Of a stretch of 64,000 bases of DNA, positions 10,041 to 21,069 are shown piece by piece. Origin of the DNA: Asterias rubens (lineage: Eukaryota > Echinodermata > Asteroidea > Forcipulatida > Asteriidae); assembly GCF_902459465.1 (NCBI RefSeq), contig NC_047069.1, positions 2,356,001 through 2,420,000 on the forward strand, written 5' to 3'. A program made the position numbers and the translations under genes. Positions within the stretch are counted from its first letter, which is position 1, and every line of letters begins with the position of its first letter. A model generated the notes under the pieces. That model was not told where the DNA came from. It searched no databases and saw only the letters and a program-made list of their open reading frames with translations.

Positions 10041-11254
10041 AATTTGGTATAATGTAGGTGTGAGTTGACCGCGAAACTCAGTGTGAAATGATTGTGAGGT
10101 CAAAGGTACATCTGGCAACATCCGGTCAGGCTGATATCTGGCGTTATTTACGAGCCCCGAAGTGTGACGTCATACGTTCAGGCTACTTCGTACGCTAGGC
10201 CTATTATGTGCCCATGCCCATACTTTTAGAACAGTTGACTTACGACTCCCATACATTTAAAGGAGTTGTGGCATTTGGAGGCCATCATGGACACGATGTG
10301 TTTTCTTTATACTTTACACCAAGAATAACACTAACGCACAGCGGGCAATCACAATGTTGACTCGAACATTCGACCCACTGACCCCACTGTTTTTAGATTT
10401 GGCCCCCACGGAATTGTGACTTAAATATTAAAGCGGATGTTAACAATTCAACGATTTGAACCAGTCATCTTTAAATTGATACTTTGGTCAAGTTCCACTC
10501 AACTCACCCTTGTCATGCCTCAGTGATCTTAAACGATTCGTCAATTTCCCCCTTACATACCAATACAACTCGTAAACTTGCAAATTCGTTTTATCTATCA
10601 TTTTAAATCTAAGTACATGAAAGGTTATAGGCGACAGTTTGCGTGGTTATTAAAGCTGTTTGTTTCAAGCCTAACATTTTGAAGTTTTCCTTTAGTTTTT
10701 ACTGGCTGGTCCACTGCCGGTCATTAATTTATTTGTTTTGCATCCATCTTGTTTTAGTATTTATGCTATCTATGATTACAAGCCTGGAGTTTTTTTCGTT
10801 GAGAGGTTAAGGCCATTTTAATTAAGGGCCCTTGGAAAGTCTCAAAAGTCTATTGAAATATTATGAAGGGGCACCAAGGCCATGACCTGGGACAACTGAA
10901 GTCATGGCATGCGTGTAATTCAAGGCATGTAATTAGTATTTATAATTTCCACGAGTACATTTAAAAAATGCTGGTTCTTAAAATGGAGGTTACATTTATA
11001 TTAAACTGAAGTATTGATATTGTATGTTTTACATTCTTATTATTGCACACTGCCAGACGGATAACTTCATAACTGAATATTGTTAAAAAAAAAAACCCCA
11101 AAACACAAAAAAAACATGACACTATTATATCAACAAATGAATGAATAAGAGGAATTCTAGTTAATAGGATATGTTATTGACATTATTTGTGTTGATCTTG
11201 AAAAAAAGTTTCAAAAAAGGTTTGTGTGAACTGATTATTGTACTGTACGTACAC
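10041..11254. repeat. Array-unit spacer, conserved among five units
   Basis: This starts at TTTGGTATAATGTAGGTGTG and recurs at about 20284, 28430 (diverged) and 42380. A segment at about 10350-10790 is absent from unit 3 but present in unit 4 (about 29105-29510). The end matches the region that carries CAAA microsatellites in the other units; here it is only a short A/C-rich tract at 11085-11115. No gene is recognised. Confidence 0.65.
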
Positions 11255-11850
11255 ACACAAGTGTTCATTACGACACAATTTACCCTAGTGCAAGTAAAGT
11301 CATACCTCAAGCTGTAGATGTGACTAATGCTCACTGCGTACATTTGAACCTCTTTGATGAATCGGATGTGGAAGATTGCCGGCAACAGTAATGGATTCTG
11401 TACGATAAACAACGTTCAGGTTTACATAACAAAAACAGTGCACCTCCTTCGCCAACCTACAAAATGATGTACTTCCGCAATTGGGCCATGGTTTGGCTTA
11501 AACCACACGGCCTTGCGGCCGGTATGCGTTGTAGCATGGACTACCTCCATGGTTGTAGTATAGTAGTTTCTCACAACGGGGAAAACCCCACATACCCTAA
11601 CCACACATTGTGTTCGACATGGTTCGATGGTACAAAGGTTCGTATTACAATTATAGGTGCACCTGTTTCAACCATTGCGATAGTGTGTGCTACATCATAA
11701 TGTGTTGCTCACATGTCAATGGCTGGTGTGTTTGTGCATAGGGCTAGGGTAAGGACAGCTCTTGGCTCGAGAAACTTGGTGTGACAAATAAATGAAAGAA
11801 CGACAGAATGAAAGAATGAATGAATGAATGAATGAATACATGAATAAAGA
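11255..11850. repeat. Recurrent interspersed unit with (GAAT)n tail, type 1
   Basis: This runs from an ACAAGTGTTCATTA landmark through CTCAAGCTGTAGATGTGAC to AATAAATGAAAGAACGACAG and a (GAAT)n tail. Relatives are at about 21070-21660, 30040-30870, 43370-43945, 48290-48780 and 51480-51990. A polyA-like signal followed by a simple-sequence tail resembles the 3' end of a retroposon. Facing short frames at 11422-11604 and 11464-11700 survive in unit 3 only because the duplication is recent; frames differ in the other copies. Confidence 0.55.
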
Positions 11851-11949
11851 CTATTTAGGGGATGTCATACACTACAGTTTAAATTTGCTAAAGCTGCGAC
11901 CGCTAAATTAGAAATGATGATGAAACTTGTCAGCACGTCTTAGATGGTC

Positions 11950-12380
11950 ATGGACCCTAGTGCCGCAAGGTGCAAGTAAAGTCCTACCTCAAGCTGTAGA
12001 TGTGACTAGTGCTCACTGCGTACACTTGAACCTCTTTGGTGAATCAGAAGTGGACGATTGCCGGCAAACAGTATTGGATTCTGATCGTTAACCAACGTTC
12101 AAATCGTAAAAGCAGTGCAGCTCTTCGCCAACTCGACACCGATGTGAATGTATACAGTACATACAACGTATTGATCGGCATCCCGTGCGCAATGCAATGG
12201 TAGCTATTTCTCACAACTGGAAAACCCCCACATGTATAGTGTTGCAATGCATTCTACGGTGGCCTGCTGAGACCAATGCAAAAGTGGGCGCTGGATGAGA
12301 ATTTCCTCATTTCAATGACATTTCGTACCGATGTGTTTGTTGAACTTGATGTTTTCAGTCTGACATGTGACCCGAAATAT
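11950..12380. repeat. Recurrent interspersed unit, type 2 (tail-less relative)
   Basis: A diverged second copy of the same CTCAAGCTGTAGATGTGAC sequence lies directly after type 1 and lacks the (GAAT)n tail. Counterparts are at about 21770-22195, 31080-31530 and 53100-53560. The type 1 then type 2 order is kept in units 2, 3 and 4, so the doublet predates the array. Confidence 0.55.
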
Positions 12381-12659
12381 TAACCTTAATATTGAATACT
12401 GTGGCTGGTTGAACATTGAACATCTGGCTAAACGACAGCATACTAGAATTGTCGTCATTCCTGTCACTATTGACACTAATTTTGGAACGTATGGCTATAT
12501 TTATACATCTTCGTTCCAAAATGATTGGAACCGATTGACCGTGCGACCCGAACATGCTAGCTTCATGCACGCTAATTGGGGCAGTTATCTTTCAGTTTTG
12601 TTTTCTAAATCAACCCCTCCTCTAATGCCACTCAGGTAGGAAATATAAATTTATGTTAA

Positions 12660-13025
12660 AGGCAGTGGACACTATTGGTAATTGTCAAAGACTAGCCTTC
12701 ACAATCGGTGTATCTCAACATAAGCATAAAATAACAAACCTGTGAAAATTTGAGCTCAATCGGTCATCAAACTTGCGAGAAAAAAAACACCCTTGTCACA
12801 CGAAGTTGTGCGCGTTTAGATGGTTGATTTCGAGACCTCAAGTTCTAAATTGAGGTCTCGAAATCAAATTCGTTGAAAATTACGTCTTTCTCTAAAACTA
12901 TGGCACTTCAGAGGGAGCCGTTTCTCACAATGTTTTATACAATCATCCTCTCCCTATTACTCGTCACCAAGTAAGATTTTATGCCAATAATTAATTTGAG
13001 TAGTTACCAATAGTATCCACTGCCT
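12660..13025. mobile_element. TTAA-flanked MITE, AGGCAGTGGACAC family (366 bp)
   Basis: TIRs AGGCAGTGGACACTATTGG and CTATTGG..AGGCAGTGGATACTATTGG (right end as reverse complement) are flanked by TTAA on both sides (12656-12659, 13026-13029). The interior holds a further inverted repeat around GAGGTCTCGAAATC. A TTAA target duplication points to a piggyBac- or Kolobok-type transposase acting in trans. Other copies are at 22479-22844 and, inverted and diverged, 27539-27905, with a half copy at about 58020-58160. Confidence 0.8.
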
Positions 13026-13029
13026 TTAA

Positions 13030-15354
13030 AAAATGTTTTTCATAAAATAAAAGCTTCTATAGCGGGTACAATGCTAAGAAAGCAGATACTTCAGAAGCCC
13101 ATAAATAAAGAGCTCAAGGAAAACCATAGAAATGGTTGGACAAAAATAATCTCGTGCACGTGGTATATGCCCTCCGACTTTAGTCTCCGTACCCACATCA
13201 CCTCCACGTTATGTGTGCATTGAACATATCGTTGATATGCAAATAAATCAAATAGTGTAAACCACTTGACTTATGATAATACAACTTAATCCGGTTTGGT
13301 TTGCTTTTTACGCTACGATGTTTTCGGGAAACCTATTCTCAAAATGGCGTTCATGTATGACATTGAAATAAAAAAGTTTTTTCGTTGTGTGCATTGAATC
13401 CCATTTGACAAGATTGAAAAAGTGGAAAGAAAGTTCTTTAAAAACAGAGGATCCTTTTGCTGTTGCTTTTAACTTAATTTAAAGAACTCTTCAACAGCAT
13501 GTTCAATAGATTTGTTTATGCACAGTGCTATAAGGGATTCGGATTGAAACAATACCCGAACCCATTATACTTCGCTTGATTTTGGTTTGATCGAAACAAG
13601 TGTCTCGTGGCACTGGTGGACGGTGACGGGCTGAGTGTGTTTAATCAATCCTGTTTATGTGCAATGTTACTTTATTGGTCCTCCCCCTTTTAAATGGGCG
13701 GGGGGGGGTTCTGACCTGTTAGGATTAGAGGTCACGTATAGTGAAGCAGTTGATCCTTTTGAGGAAGACTTGGGAATAAGACAATAATGTACGTTCGTGG
13801 TTTGTGTTTTTGGTTTCCCCAGGAAATTGTTTTAATATTGTTGATACTTCATTGAATTGAACCTTTGTATTTTACTTATAATATAGTAAAGTCCATTATT
13901 CTATTACTTTTGTCCTAATAGTCAAGATATATGCAACGAACTCATACATGGTTCAGCGCACTATGTGTTGGAAAACAAATATGTTGATCATTATTTTTGG
14001 AAACCACGAGAAAGATTTTAGAATTGAAGAATAAACTTGTCCCGAAAAGACTTATTTTGATAGTTTATTCTTAAAAACTAAAACCAAAAATTTGAATAAA
14101 GCTTTAGGGAATTAAACAGTTGCCGTTGATTCTTACAAATGTTTCCAATTTACAAATAACTACATTATGCTTAATGATTTGACTTTACAGTAAAAGAGAA
14201 AATACCATACTCTATCAACTTCCAAACACAGAGTAAACAGCTATTAATTTCAGTATTATAACTTTAAAGTCAAAACCAAGTTTTTAAATGAAATTCTCTT
14301 AAAATTAATCACCGATTGAGTGATTTACATTGAATAGTAAGTCAAAACAAAAAAGCGCAAAGAAAAAGCAACTTACAAGCTCTTGATATTACAATAGTAA
14401 GCAAGTTTTCTGTTTATTACAAATAGCTGATGATAGGTAGCATTATATTATTATACTCAACATTAATTACTGTCATGTCTGTAGGTGACGCCCTAGCATT
14501 GCCTCTGCATCCGACGGCATTGAAGTAAAACTACACGTTTTGCAAAATATCGAAATTTCGAAAAATGATATCAACAGGTAAATCAGTTGTTAAATATTTA
14601 CATATCGAGTAAGATTGTTCTTTTATTTTAAAACATGGCGTGGTTGTAATAAAAATTATATCCGACGTGAAGCATAACATTAGATGAGATATGTACTATT
14701 TAACGCCAGATTATGAATCTAGGGCCAAAAGTAAGTTGGTACACAAATTTAAACAACTTATAGCCGTATAGCTGTTACCGTTTTGAAGTTATGGGCTCTT
14801 AAAGTTTGAAAAAGCACAACGACGTGTTTTCGCGACGCGGCGCTAGCTTGGGCGGAGCTTTAAAAACAGGAGGTTGGGGCAAAATGCGTGAGGCAATATC
14901 TCGAAACCGATATGGAGTATGAAACAAATTTTGTGTTGTGTGTTCATTTTAGTGGAACAGTTTGACAAAGTTTAAAAAAAAATCTAAGAGGGTCAGTTAG
15001 GACCTTTTCTAAAATTTGGTTGATTTGACATGGAATGACCCGTGCCGTCTGTAGTGCAATCGGTCTACTGTTATAATTTTACATCATACCACCTTTTAGT
15101 TTGGTAAACCAGCCCAGCGGAATTTAAATCATAAGTGACTCAATGTAAAGCGAAATGTAAAGAAACAATTGTTTTATTAAGTTATTGGTCGTTTAGAATA
15201 ATAGTTGACTGTGGATTTGTTGGAATGACAGATTATTCATATTCTTGATGAGAATGCCTTGGTTTTAGTTAGTCTTTATTTATTATTGGATGTTGTTAAT
15301 TTCCAATTGTCATCCACGATATTGCATCGTTTTTGACCATGACGTCATCGACAC
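13030..15354. other. 3' flank of TRIM B and unit spacer
   Basis: Non-coding. About 13060-13330 resembles 32230-32460 and 54270-54480. About 13610-14640 resembles 930-2640. About 15040-15354 resembles the region just downstream of TRIM A. The 72-bp minisatellite is missing here. The closest copy is 22849-25171. AATAAA on the minus strand at 15275-15280 is the candidate TRIM B polyadenylation signal. Confidence 0.7.
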
Positions 15355-17283
15355 TCACAAACGACCCCAGACCTTGACCGAGTGCGAATCAGCCACGATG
15401 AGGTCACCGGTAGGAGTAAACGCCATGCCTCGAGGAATGTACAAGCCACGAGCTACACAGCCGATGTGCTCACCTGATGCATCGTAATGATGTATCCCAT
15501 TGATTCCCCAGCAATAAACAGACACATAGATGTCTCCAGCATCGTCACAGTACACACCATAGGGTTTGGCAGGCTTACCGTCAATGGAGGTGCTGATATT
15601 GAACACCTCGTTTCCCATGAAATCCACACAAACTAGTTTCATCTTCTGGTAGTTTGTGAAGATCAGACGCTCCTTGCTGCTTACAAATAGATAGCAGTCG
15701 CTACTAATATCATCATGATATATTGTGGAAATGATGAATCCATCCATATTATGCAGAGATATTACCTTTCCCTTACAGTCAGCCACTGCAATCCGATCTT
15801 TCTTGTCCACAGCAATACCATGAAGTAGACTCTCTGACTGCCCCTCGACTTGATTCTGTGAGGGTCTGAACTGACGAATGTATCTCAGTTCTCTATCATA
15901 AACCTTTACATCCTGTCCATCAGTAACCAGAAGCAGGTCATCAGAGGTCACGGTAACACCAAAAGGTTGTTTTAGTTTACCGTCCTCTGTTCCACTTTGA
16001 ACACCTGTAGATTTGTAACTACCCTTTGATGTAAATGTGGATAATAGCCGCCTCGCTGTATCAGTAAAGACAATGTCACCATTGCTAAAACAAGCAACGT
16101 CCCTTGCAAACTTGAACATCCCCTCACCTCCCCCATGTTTACCAAACTCTGTCTTCACCTCCCACTTCTCTTCCTCTAGTATTTCACCGAGATCTGCATC
16201 AGTGACGATATCATGACCTTTGAACCCGATGAATGACTTGCTATGCTGCACTGTTTGAAACTGAAGCTCTTTGTGGAAGTCTAAGTTGTGCATAACTTTT
16301 GGCTTGAGGTCCAGCAGCTCAAAGTTATCAGCATGTTGCATCAAGTCATTGACTGAAGCTACGATCTGCTCTGCACGGCTAATCTTATCGTGATTGCTGC
16401 TCTGTATGCTCTCAAATCCCTTACCTCTTTCTTGACCGATTTGTGTGACTCTTTCTTGAAAGTGGCGAGATGCATTTCTTATCTTAGTGATTTCCTCTTC
16501 CTCCTTAGCCACAATATCTCGAAGAGCCTGGTCGACCATGAGCTGTAATCTACGCTGTGAGTGTTTGATAGAGTCGTCCACTTTTTGGAATTGCTTGCGA
16601 CACTCATCAAACTTCTGCAAGGCTTCATCAACAGCTCGACGATAAGATCGAATGGAATCATTGATTTCAGAGAGATTGTGGTTGGACGCTCGGTGATCGA
16701 ACACCACACAAACAGGGCATGCAAGTAAATCACACGTATCGCAATAGAAACGCAGTTCTTGGTCAGTGTGTTTGCGGCACTTTGGTCCTTCAGTTTTGTC
16801 CTTGGCTTTGGGTCGCTCATTTGATGAGCCCACCGCATTAACGATTTGATGATGCCTGTGACTTTTTAATTTCGCGTGGATTGTCAGACATGTCTTGCAA
16901 TAATTCACCTCACAGTCAACACACCGTGAGACGGCTTCAAGACCTTCGTCGCATCCTTCACAAGTCGAGACAGGAGGGTTAATGCCCTCCTTCGGACCTT
17001 CGAGATTGATGACGTCATCGATAAGTGAGCTCAAGAAAAAGCAGCTAAGAAGATCCGACAATCCCCCATCTGGGATTGACGTTTCCTTTTTACACATTGG
17101 GCAAATAATAAGATCCGTCTTCGGATCCTGTTTGTCTGTAAGTTCCTGAAGACAATTGAAGCAGAAGTTGTGAAGACAGTCCAGGATTTTTGGATCGGTG
17201 AACCGACTCAGACAGATTGGGCATTCAATGTGTACATGTCTAATCTTGCAAGTGGTCTCAGTGTGTAAAGCAGCTTCGGCCAT
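15355..17283 (-). CDS. TRIM B: RING / B-box / coiled-coil / NHL protein, predicted E3 ubiquitin ligase
   Basis: The gene has 642 residues in one exon, with the same architecture as TRIM A and all RING and B-box metal ligands kept. B-box 2 changes its central residues to DLLACPVCVVFDH. The coiled coil through about residue 350 is almost unchanged. Differences concentrate in the NHL part: HGGGEGMFKF before the first NHL blade, VFTDTARRLL in it, a two-residue deletion near 592 (VYCWGINGIHH), and YIPRGMAF and ADSHSVKVWGRL at the end. Predicted cytoplasmic ubiquitin ligase. The coding region looks intact, but the upstream splice acceptor seen in TRIM A and C is lost at about 17305, where a LINE 3' end begins, so expression may differ. 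Substrate unknown. Confidence 0.92.
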   Translation of the reverse strand: MAEAALHTETTCKIRHVHIECPICLSRFTDPKILDCLHNFCFNCLQELTDKQDPKTDLIICPMCKKETSIPDGGLSDLLSCFFLSSLIDDVINLEGPKEGINPPVSTCEGCDEGLEAVSRCVDCEVNYCKTCLTIHAKLKSHRHHQIVNAVGSSNERPKAKDKTEGPKCRKHTDQELRFYCDTCDLLACPVCVVFDHRASNHNLSEINDSIRSYRRAVDEALQKFDECRKQFQKVDDSIKHSQRRLQLMVDQALRDIVAKEEEEITKIRNASRHFQERVTQIGQERGKGFESIQSSNHDKISRAEQIVASVNDLMQHADNFELLDLKPKVMHNLDFHKELQFQTVQHSKSFIGFKGHDIVTDADLGEILEEEKWEVKTEFGKHGGGEGMFKFARDVACFSNGDIVFTDTARRLLSTFTSKGSYKSTGVQSGTEDGKLKQPFGVTVTSDDLLLVTDGQDVKVYDRELRYIRQFRPSQNQVEGQSESLLHGIAVDKKDRIAVADCKGKVISLHNMDGFIISTIYHDDISSDCYLFVSSKERLIFTNYQKMKLVCVDFMGNEVFNISTSIDGKPAKPYGVYCDDAGDIYVSVYCWGINGIHHYDASGEHIGCVARGLYIPRGMAFTPTGDLIVADSHSVKVWGRL

Positions 17284-17303
17284 CTTGATGAGAATGGTCT
17301 CCT

Positions 17304-17760
17304 GTTAACATAACAATAACAGAACAATTCAAATTTATAAGGCGCTATTCCATCCAGATCATAGCGCACTAGAAAGAAATTAACAGGGAAAAAGGTGAGT
17401 CTTAAGGACTTCACTTGGAAAAAGGTGAGTCTTAAGGACTTTACGAAAAGCAGATAGAGTATTAGATTCCCTAATTGTAGTTCGGAGATTGTTCCAAATT
17501 ATTGTCCCAGCCACACTGAAAGCCTTCTGACCTAGAATGTTGTTTGCTCGGGGACATTCAAGCGAGTGGACCGAAGAAATCGTGGAGGAGTGTATGTGAC
17601 AGTAAAGCGGTAATATAATGAGGTGTAGTTCATATATATATATAGAGAAATATGATTTGACCCATAGGAGTGCAGTAGCATGTAGGGGTTTTGATTGCAC
17701 AGCGGGATCTTGAAGCATACCGATGGTGAATAACATGCAGCATATGAATTAACCATCAAC
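17304..17760 (-). mobile_element. 3' fragment of a non-LTR retrotransposon (LINE)
   Basis: A minus-strand frame (17380-17736) holds the C-terminal motif typical of CR1/L2/Jockey-like reverse transcriptases at about residues 59-106: LECPRAN, then KAFSVAG..IWNNL, then SAFRKVLKTHLF. The 3' tail runs to a TTATTGTTATG end that abuts TRIM B upstream sequence at about 17305. A 30-bp piece is repeated twice at about 17389-17447, duplicating the KTHLF end. Only the last part of the element is present (5' truncation), as expected of LINE insertions. No endonuclease or catalytic reverse transcriptase motif is visible. Confidence 0.7.
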
Positions 17761-19256
17761 TCCCTTTAATCCATTGATATCGGTTTGTAGCGAATTGGGC
17801 GAGGGCCTACCGCTAACCTTAACATTTTAAGATTATTCATAGCGAGTTTGTGGATTTCGCTGTGATCTTATAAAGAAGAGTGATCCTATAGTAGGACACA
17901 TAGCGGTCAACACACCATAATTTTTGCTGGCTGTAAACGAGGGGGGTTCTATAATATGGAAAAAAATAAACACAGACGGCAATTACTTCTATACATACAT
18001 GGTCCTCTGCATTTTTGACTTATGCAGCAGTGTATTTGCGTGCTCATCTCCATAGAACACCTAGAATTGTTGAAATATTGTCAGATTGTACGCACAGAGA
18101 GCAGCAGCTTGCCAATAAGGGGGGATGGCGCACTTTCAGAATGAGGCAGCAATTAACACCAGTTAGATCATGGGCATCAATAATTGACGATGAATTATGG
18201 GCATTGCACGTCACAGCACCATGCGTTCATCAAGCTCTAGAACAAAGTGTACATAAAGAATAGAATGGCAATAGCAAGTTTCATTATAGCCTTTCGGAAT
18301 GATTGATCATTATTAGGCACTAAATGGCCAGCTTCCATAAATCAAGTGGTAGCCTATTGCATAATATTAAAATTAAAGACCTTTGCATCTTCTTCCATTG
18401 GTACATACGTATCTGGTATTTCATATGTTTAATGAATAGGGTATGATGGCCTTAGTTTTCGATCCAAACCGAACATAGTTCGGAGGCATAAAACAAGTTA
18501 ATAAATACATATCCATTTATAGAAAAAGAGAGGGGAAAGGGATTAAGGGAAGAAAGAAGCGGGAAAGAAAGAAGCGGGAAAATATCAGCCAATCAAAGTT
18601 TCTATTTCAGAAACAATTGGTGGCTATGAACCAATACGAGTAAAGTGGCGAGGACAAAGGATGTTTCGTATGAAAGGATGGATTACTGGACCATAAAAGT
18701 GGTAAATGCATTGTTCGTTAACAATGCAGGGAAACATGAAAGGGTAAAATTAGAGAACAAGTTGCATCATGATGCAACTAACAATGGTCAATTAATAGAG
18801 AAAAGCAAGATCAAAGGTACGAGGGTATTAACAATAGGTATGAGGGACCTGTGGAAAAAAGAAGGGGGGTTACGTACATGAGATAGTTATAGTAACAAAT
18901 ATATAGGAACAACTTAAAAAAATTAAGTTATACTTTATTTACAGAATATAAACATATAGTTCTCAGGCAGAAGTGAAGTGGGGGGGGGGGGGGGGGGTAA
19001 TGGGAAGTTATTTAACACCAGTGTTTATGTTTAGTCCAGTGTGATTCCCTATGCTTGCAGTTATTATTTCATATGTTCATAAATTGCACAATTGGGAGGA
19101 TCCCACGGGTAGTTTCATTGTTTCTAAGATGAAAGAGTTTTGTAGACGCTTGGACCCTCGGCAAGATTCAAGATGTCCCATTACATTTCCAGTGCTGAGC
19201 AGTCTGGTTAGTATTTTACCGCCAGTCTGCAAAATATTGAACTATTCGGTTGAGTC
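17761..19256. other. Region unique to unit 2, no recognised gene
   Basis: This stretch has no counterpart in the other units within the window. Two modest plus-strand frames were inspected: 18015-18263 (82 residues, rich in Arg, with a GGWRTFRMRQQL segment) and 18645-18881 (78 residues, Lys-rich). I do not recognise either. They have no neighbours suggesting a function and may be transposon remnants, since they sit between a LINE end and a TIR element. Confidence 0.4.
18980..18997 (+). repeat. Homopolymer tract of 18 G
   Basis: Eighteen consecutive G residues, able to form a G-quadruplex and prone to length error in sequencing. It lies in the unit 2-specific region. Confidence 0.9.
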
Positions 19257-19732
19257 CCGGTGTGGCGGTTTCAACTTTCCGCCGTGTTCAGTTTTCCGAA
19301 TGACCAAATAAGGTAACATTACGTCATGCGATGCCTGCGCACAGCAAGCGAAAGTAGTCCATGTTTAGTGCCGTATTGAGTCATCCGTGTTACTCTCCGG
19401 TAGCTGTCATGGCGGCGTCCACGAGTACAACGAGCGGCGAACGCGTGGATCGTATGAGAGAATTTGGTGTGAAGACCAAGCAAATTATCCTGCATTTATA
19501 CCGAACGAGCGTCAGAGAGGTATTTATTACCGTTTTTTATTTTATTTTATTTGTTTAGTTATTTTTTTATTTCACTGAACTACAGTACTCGCGGCGGTAT
19601 TTTTGTCTGGCTTCGTCACCCGGAAAACTGAACACGCCGGAAAGCTAAAACCGTTCGAACAACGTGTTGAAATGTCCGGCTACGTCACCCGGAAAACTGA
19701 ACACGGCGGAAGACTGAAACCGCCACACCGGG
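19257..19732. mobile_element. TIR element of about 476 bp with CCCGGTGTGGCGG ends
   Basis: The left end CCCGGTGTGGCGGTTTCA is mirrored on the right by the reverse complement of the same sequence, and the match extends imperfectly for about 45 bases to TTCAGTTTTCCG. A second, inner copy of the right TIR lies at about 19612-19650. A 65-residue plus-strand frame (19361-19558) opens with MAAST-like residues after an upstream ATG and could be a remnant first exon, but no family is recognised. Confidence 0.6.
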
Positions 19733-20289
19733 GCGAATTAGAATAAATCTGCTTTATACTTGTTATGTATAAAGAGTTACACGGTTCAATGGTTCGGCGG
19801 GAACATTGAATAGGACTGGGTGCGGTACCCAGTGTAAGGCTTAGCTTGCTATGCTATCAATATACACGTTAAAGTTTTGTTAATTTAGTCTTTTCTTAGT
19901 CGTTATATAGTTTAAGTATCATCGGTAACAGTAGCAGTATCCACCCTGCTGGGTGTCCAAAGCTATTGTTGTAATAGCTTTACTTCTTGAGTTGCGATTT
20001 TTTGAAATAATAAACTTTGGATTAGTATATATTTAAACAACTGACGACGTCATCGTGACGTAACAACTTTTGTATTATCTACTGGTCATTGTATACCTGC
20101 ATGCACAATTTCATCGAGAGGAAGAATAAAAACTAAAAAGAAAAAAAATGAACAATATCAAAGAGTTGCCCGAACACCTAATAAACAAATGAATGATCAA
20201 GAGGACTTCTAACTAATAGGGTCTGATGACAATGACATTTTGTGTGGATCCTAAAAACACAAACTTTGAAAACATCGGTTAGTTTGGTA
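19733..20289. other. Non-coding spacer before unit 3
   Basis: About 19930-20280 matches 42040-42380 and, less closely, 9240-9510. GCAGTATCCACCCTGCTGGG at 19934 is the empty-site equivalent of the MITE insertion at 41754-42033. No gene seen. Confidence 0.6.
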
Positions 20290-20902
20290 TAATGTAGGTG
20301 TGAGTTGACCGCGAATCTCAGTGTGAAATGATTGCGAGGTCAAAGGTACACGTCATACGTCAAAGTGTGACGTCATACGTTCGGGCTACTTCATACGCTA
20401 GGCTTATTATGTGTCAATGCCCAAAATTTTGTAAACAGTTGACTTATGACTCCCATACATTTACTGGATTGTGGCATTTGGAGGCCATCACAGACACGTT
20501 GTGTGTTGTTATTGATTTTGCCCTTGTTTTTCCCTCTATACTTTACACCAAGAATAACACTAACGCCCAGCGGGCAATCACAGTGTTTAGCTTCATCGTT
20601 GAGAGGGTATAAGTCCATTTTAATTTCACAAAGGGCACTTCCATTGGAAAGTCTCAAAAGTCTATTCAAATATTATGAAGGGGCACCAAGGCCATGACCA
20701 GGGACAACTTAAGTCATGGCATGCGTGTAATTCAAGGCATGTCATTAGTATTTATAATTTCCACGAGTACATTTTAAAAATTCTGGTTCTTAAAATGGAG
20801 GTTACATTTATATTAAACTGATTATTGATATTGTTTATATGTTTTTTATTCTTTCTTGCACACTGCCAGACGGATAACTTCATAACTGAATATTGCTCAA
20901 AA

Positions 20903-20937
20903 CAAACAAAAAAACAAACAAACAAACAAACAAACAT
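20903..20937 (+). repeat. Short (CAAA)n microsatellite
   Basis: About eight to nine CAAA units, at the position homologous to the long arrays at 29823, 42968 and 47937. It is almost absent from unit 2 (11085-11115). Confidence 0.85.
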
Positions 20938-21069
20938 GACACTATATATCAACAAATGAATGAATAAGAGGACTTCTAATTAATAGGATATGTTAATGAC
21001 ATTATTTGTGTTGATCTTGAAAAATACTTACAAAAAAGGTTTGTGTGAACTGATTATTGTACTGTACAT

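Noticed and set aside
11422..12639. Overlapping frames on both strands that recur in unit 3 at 21241-22458
   Set aside because: Conservation simply reflects a recent DNA duplication. The related copies in units 4 and 5 have shifted frames, and no domain is recognisable.
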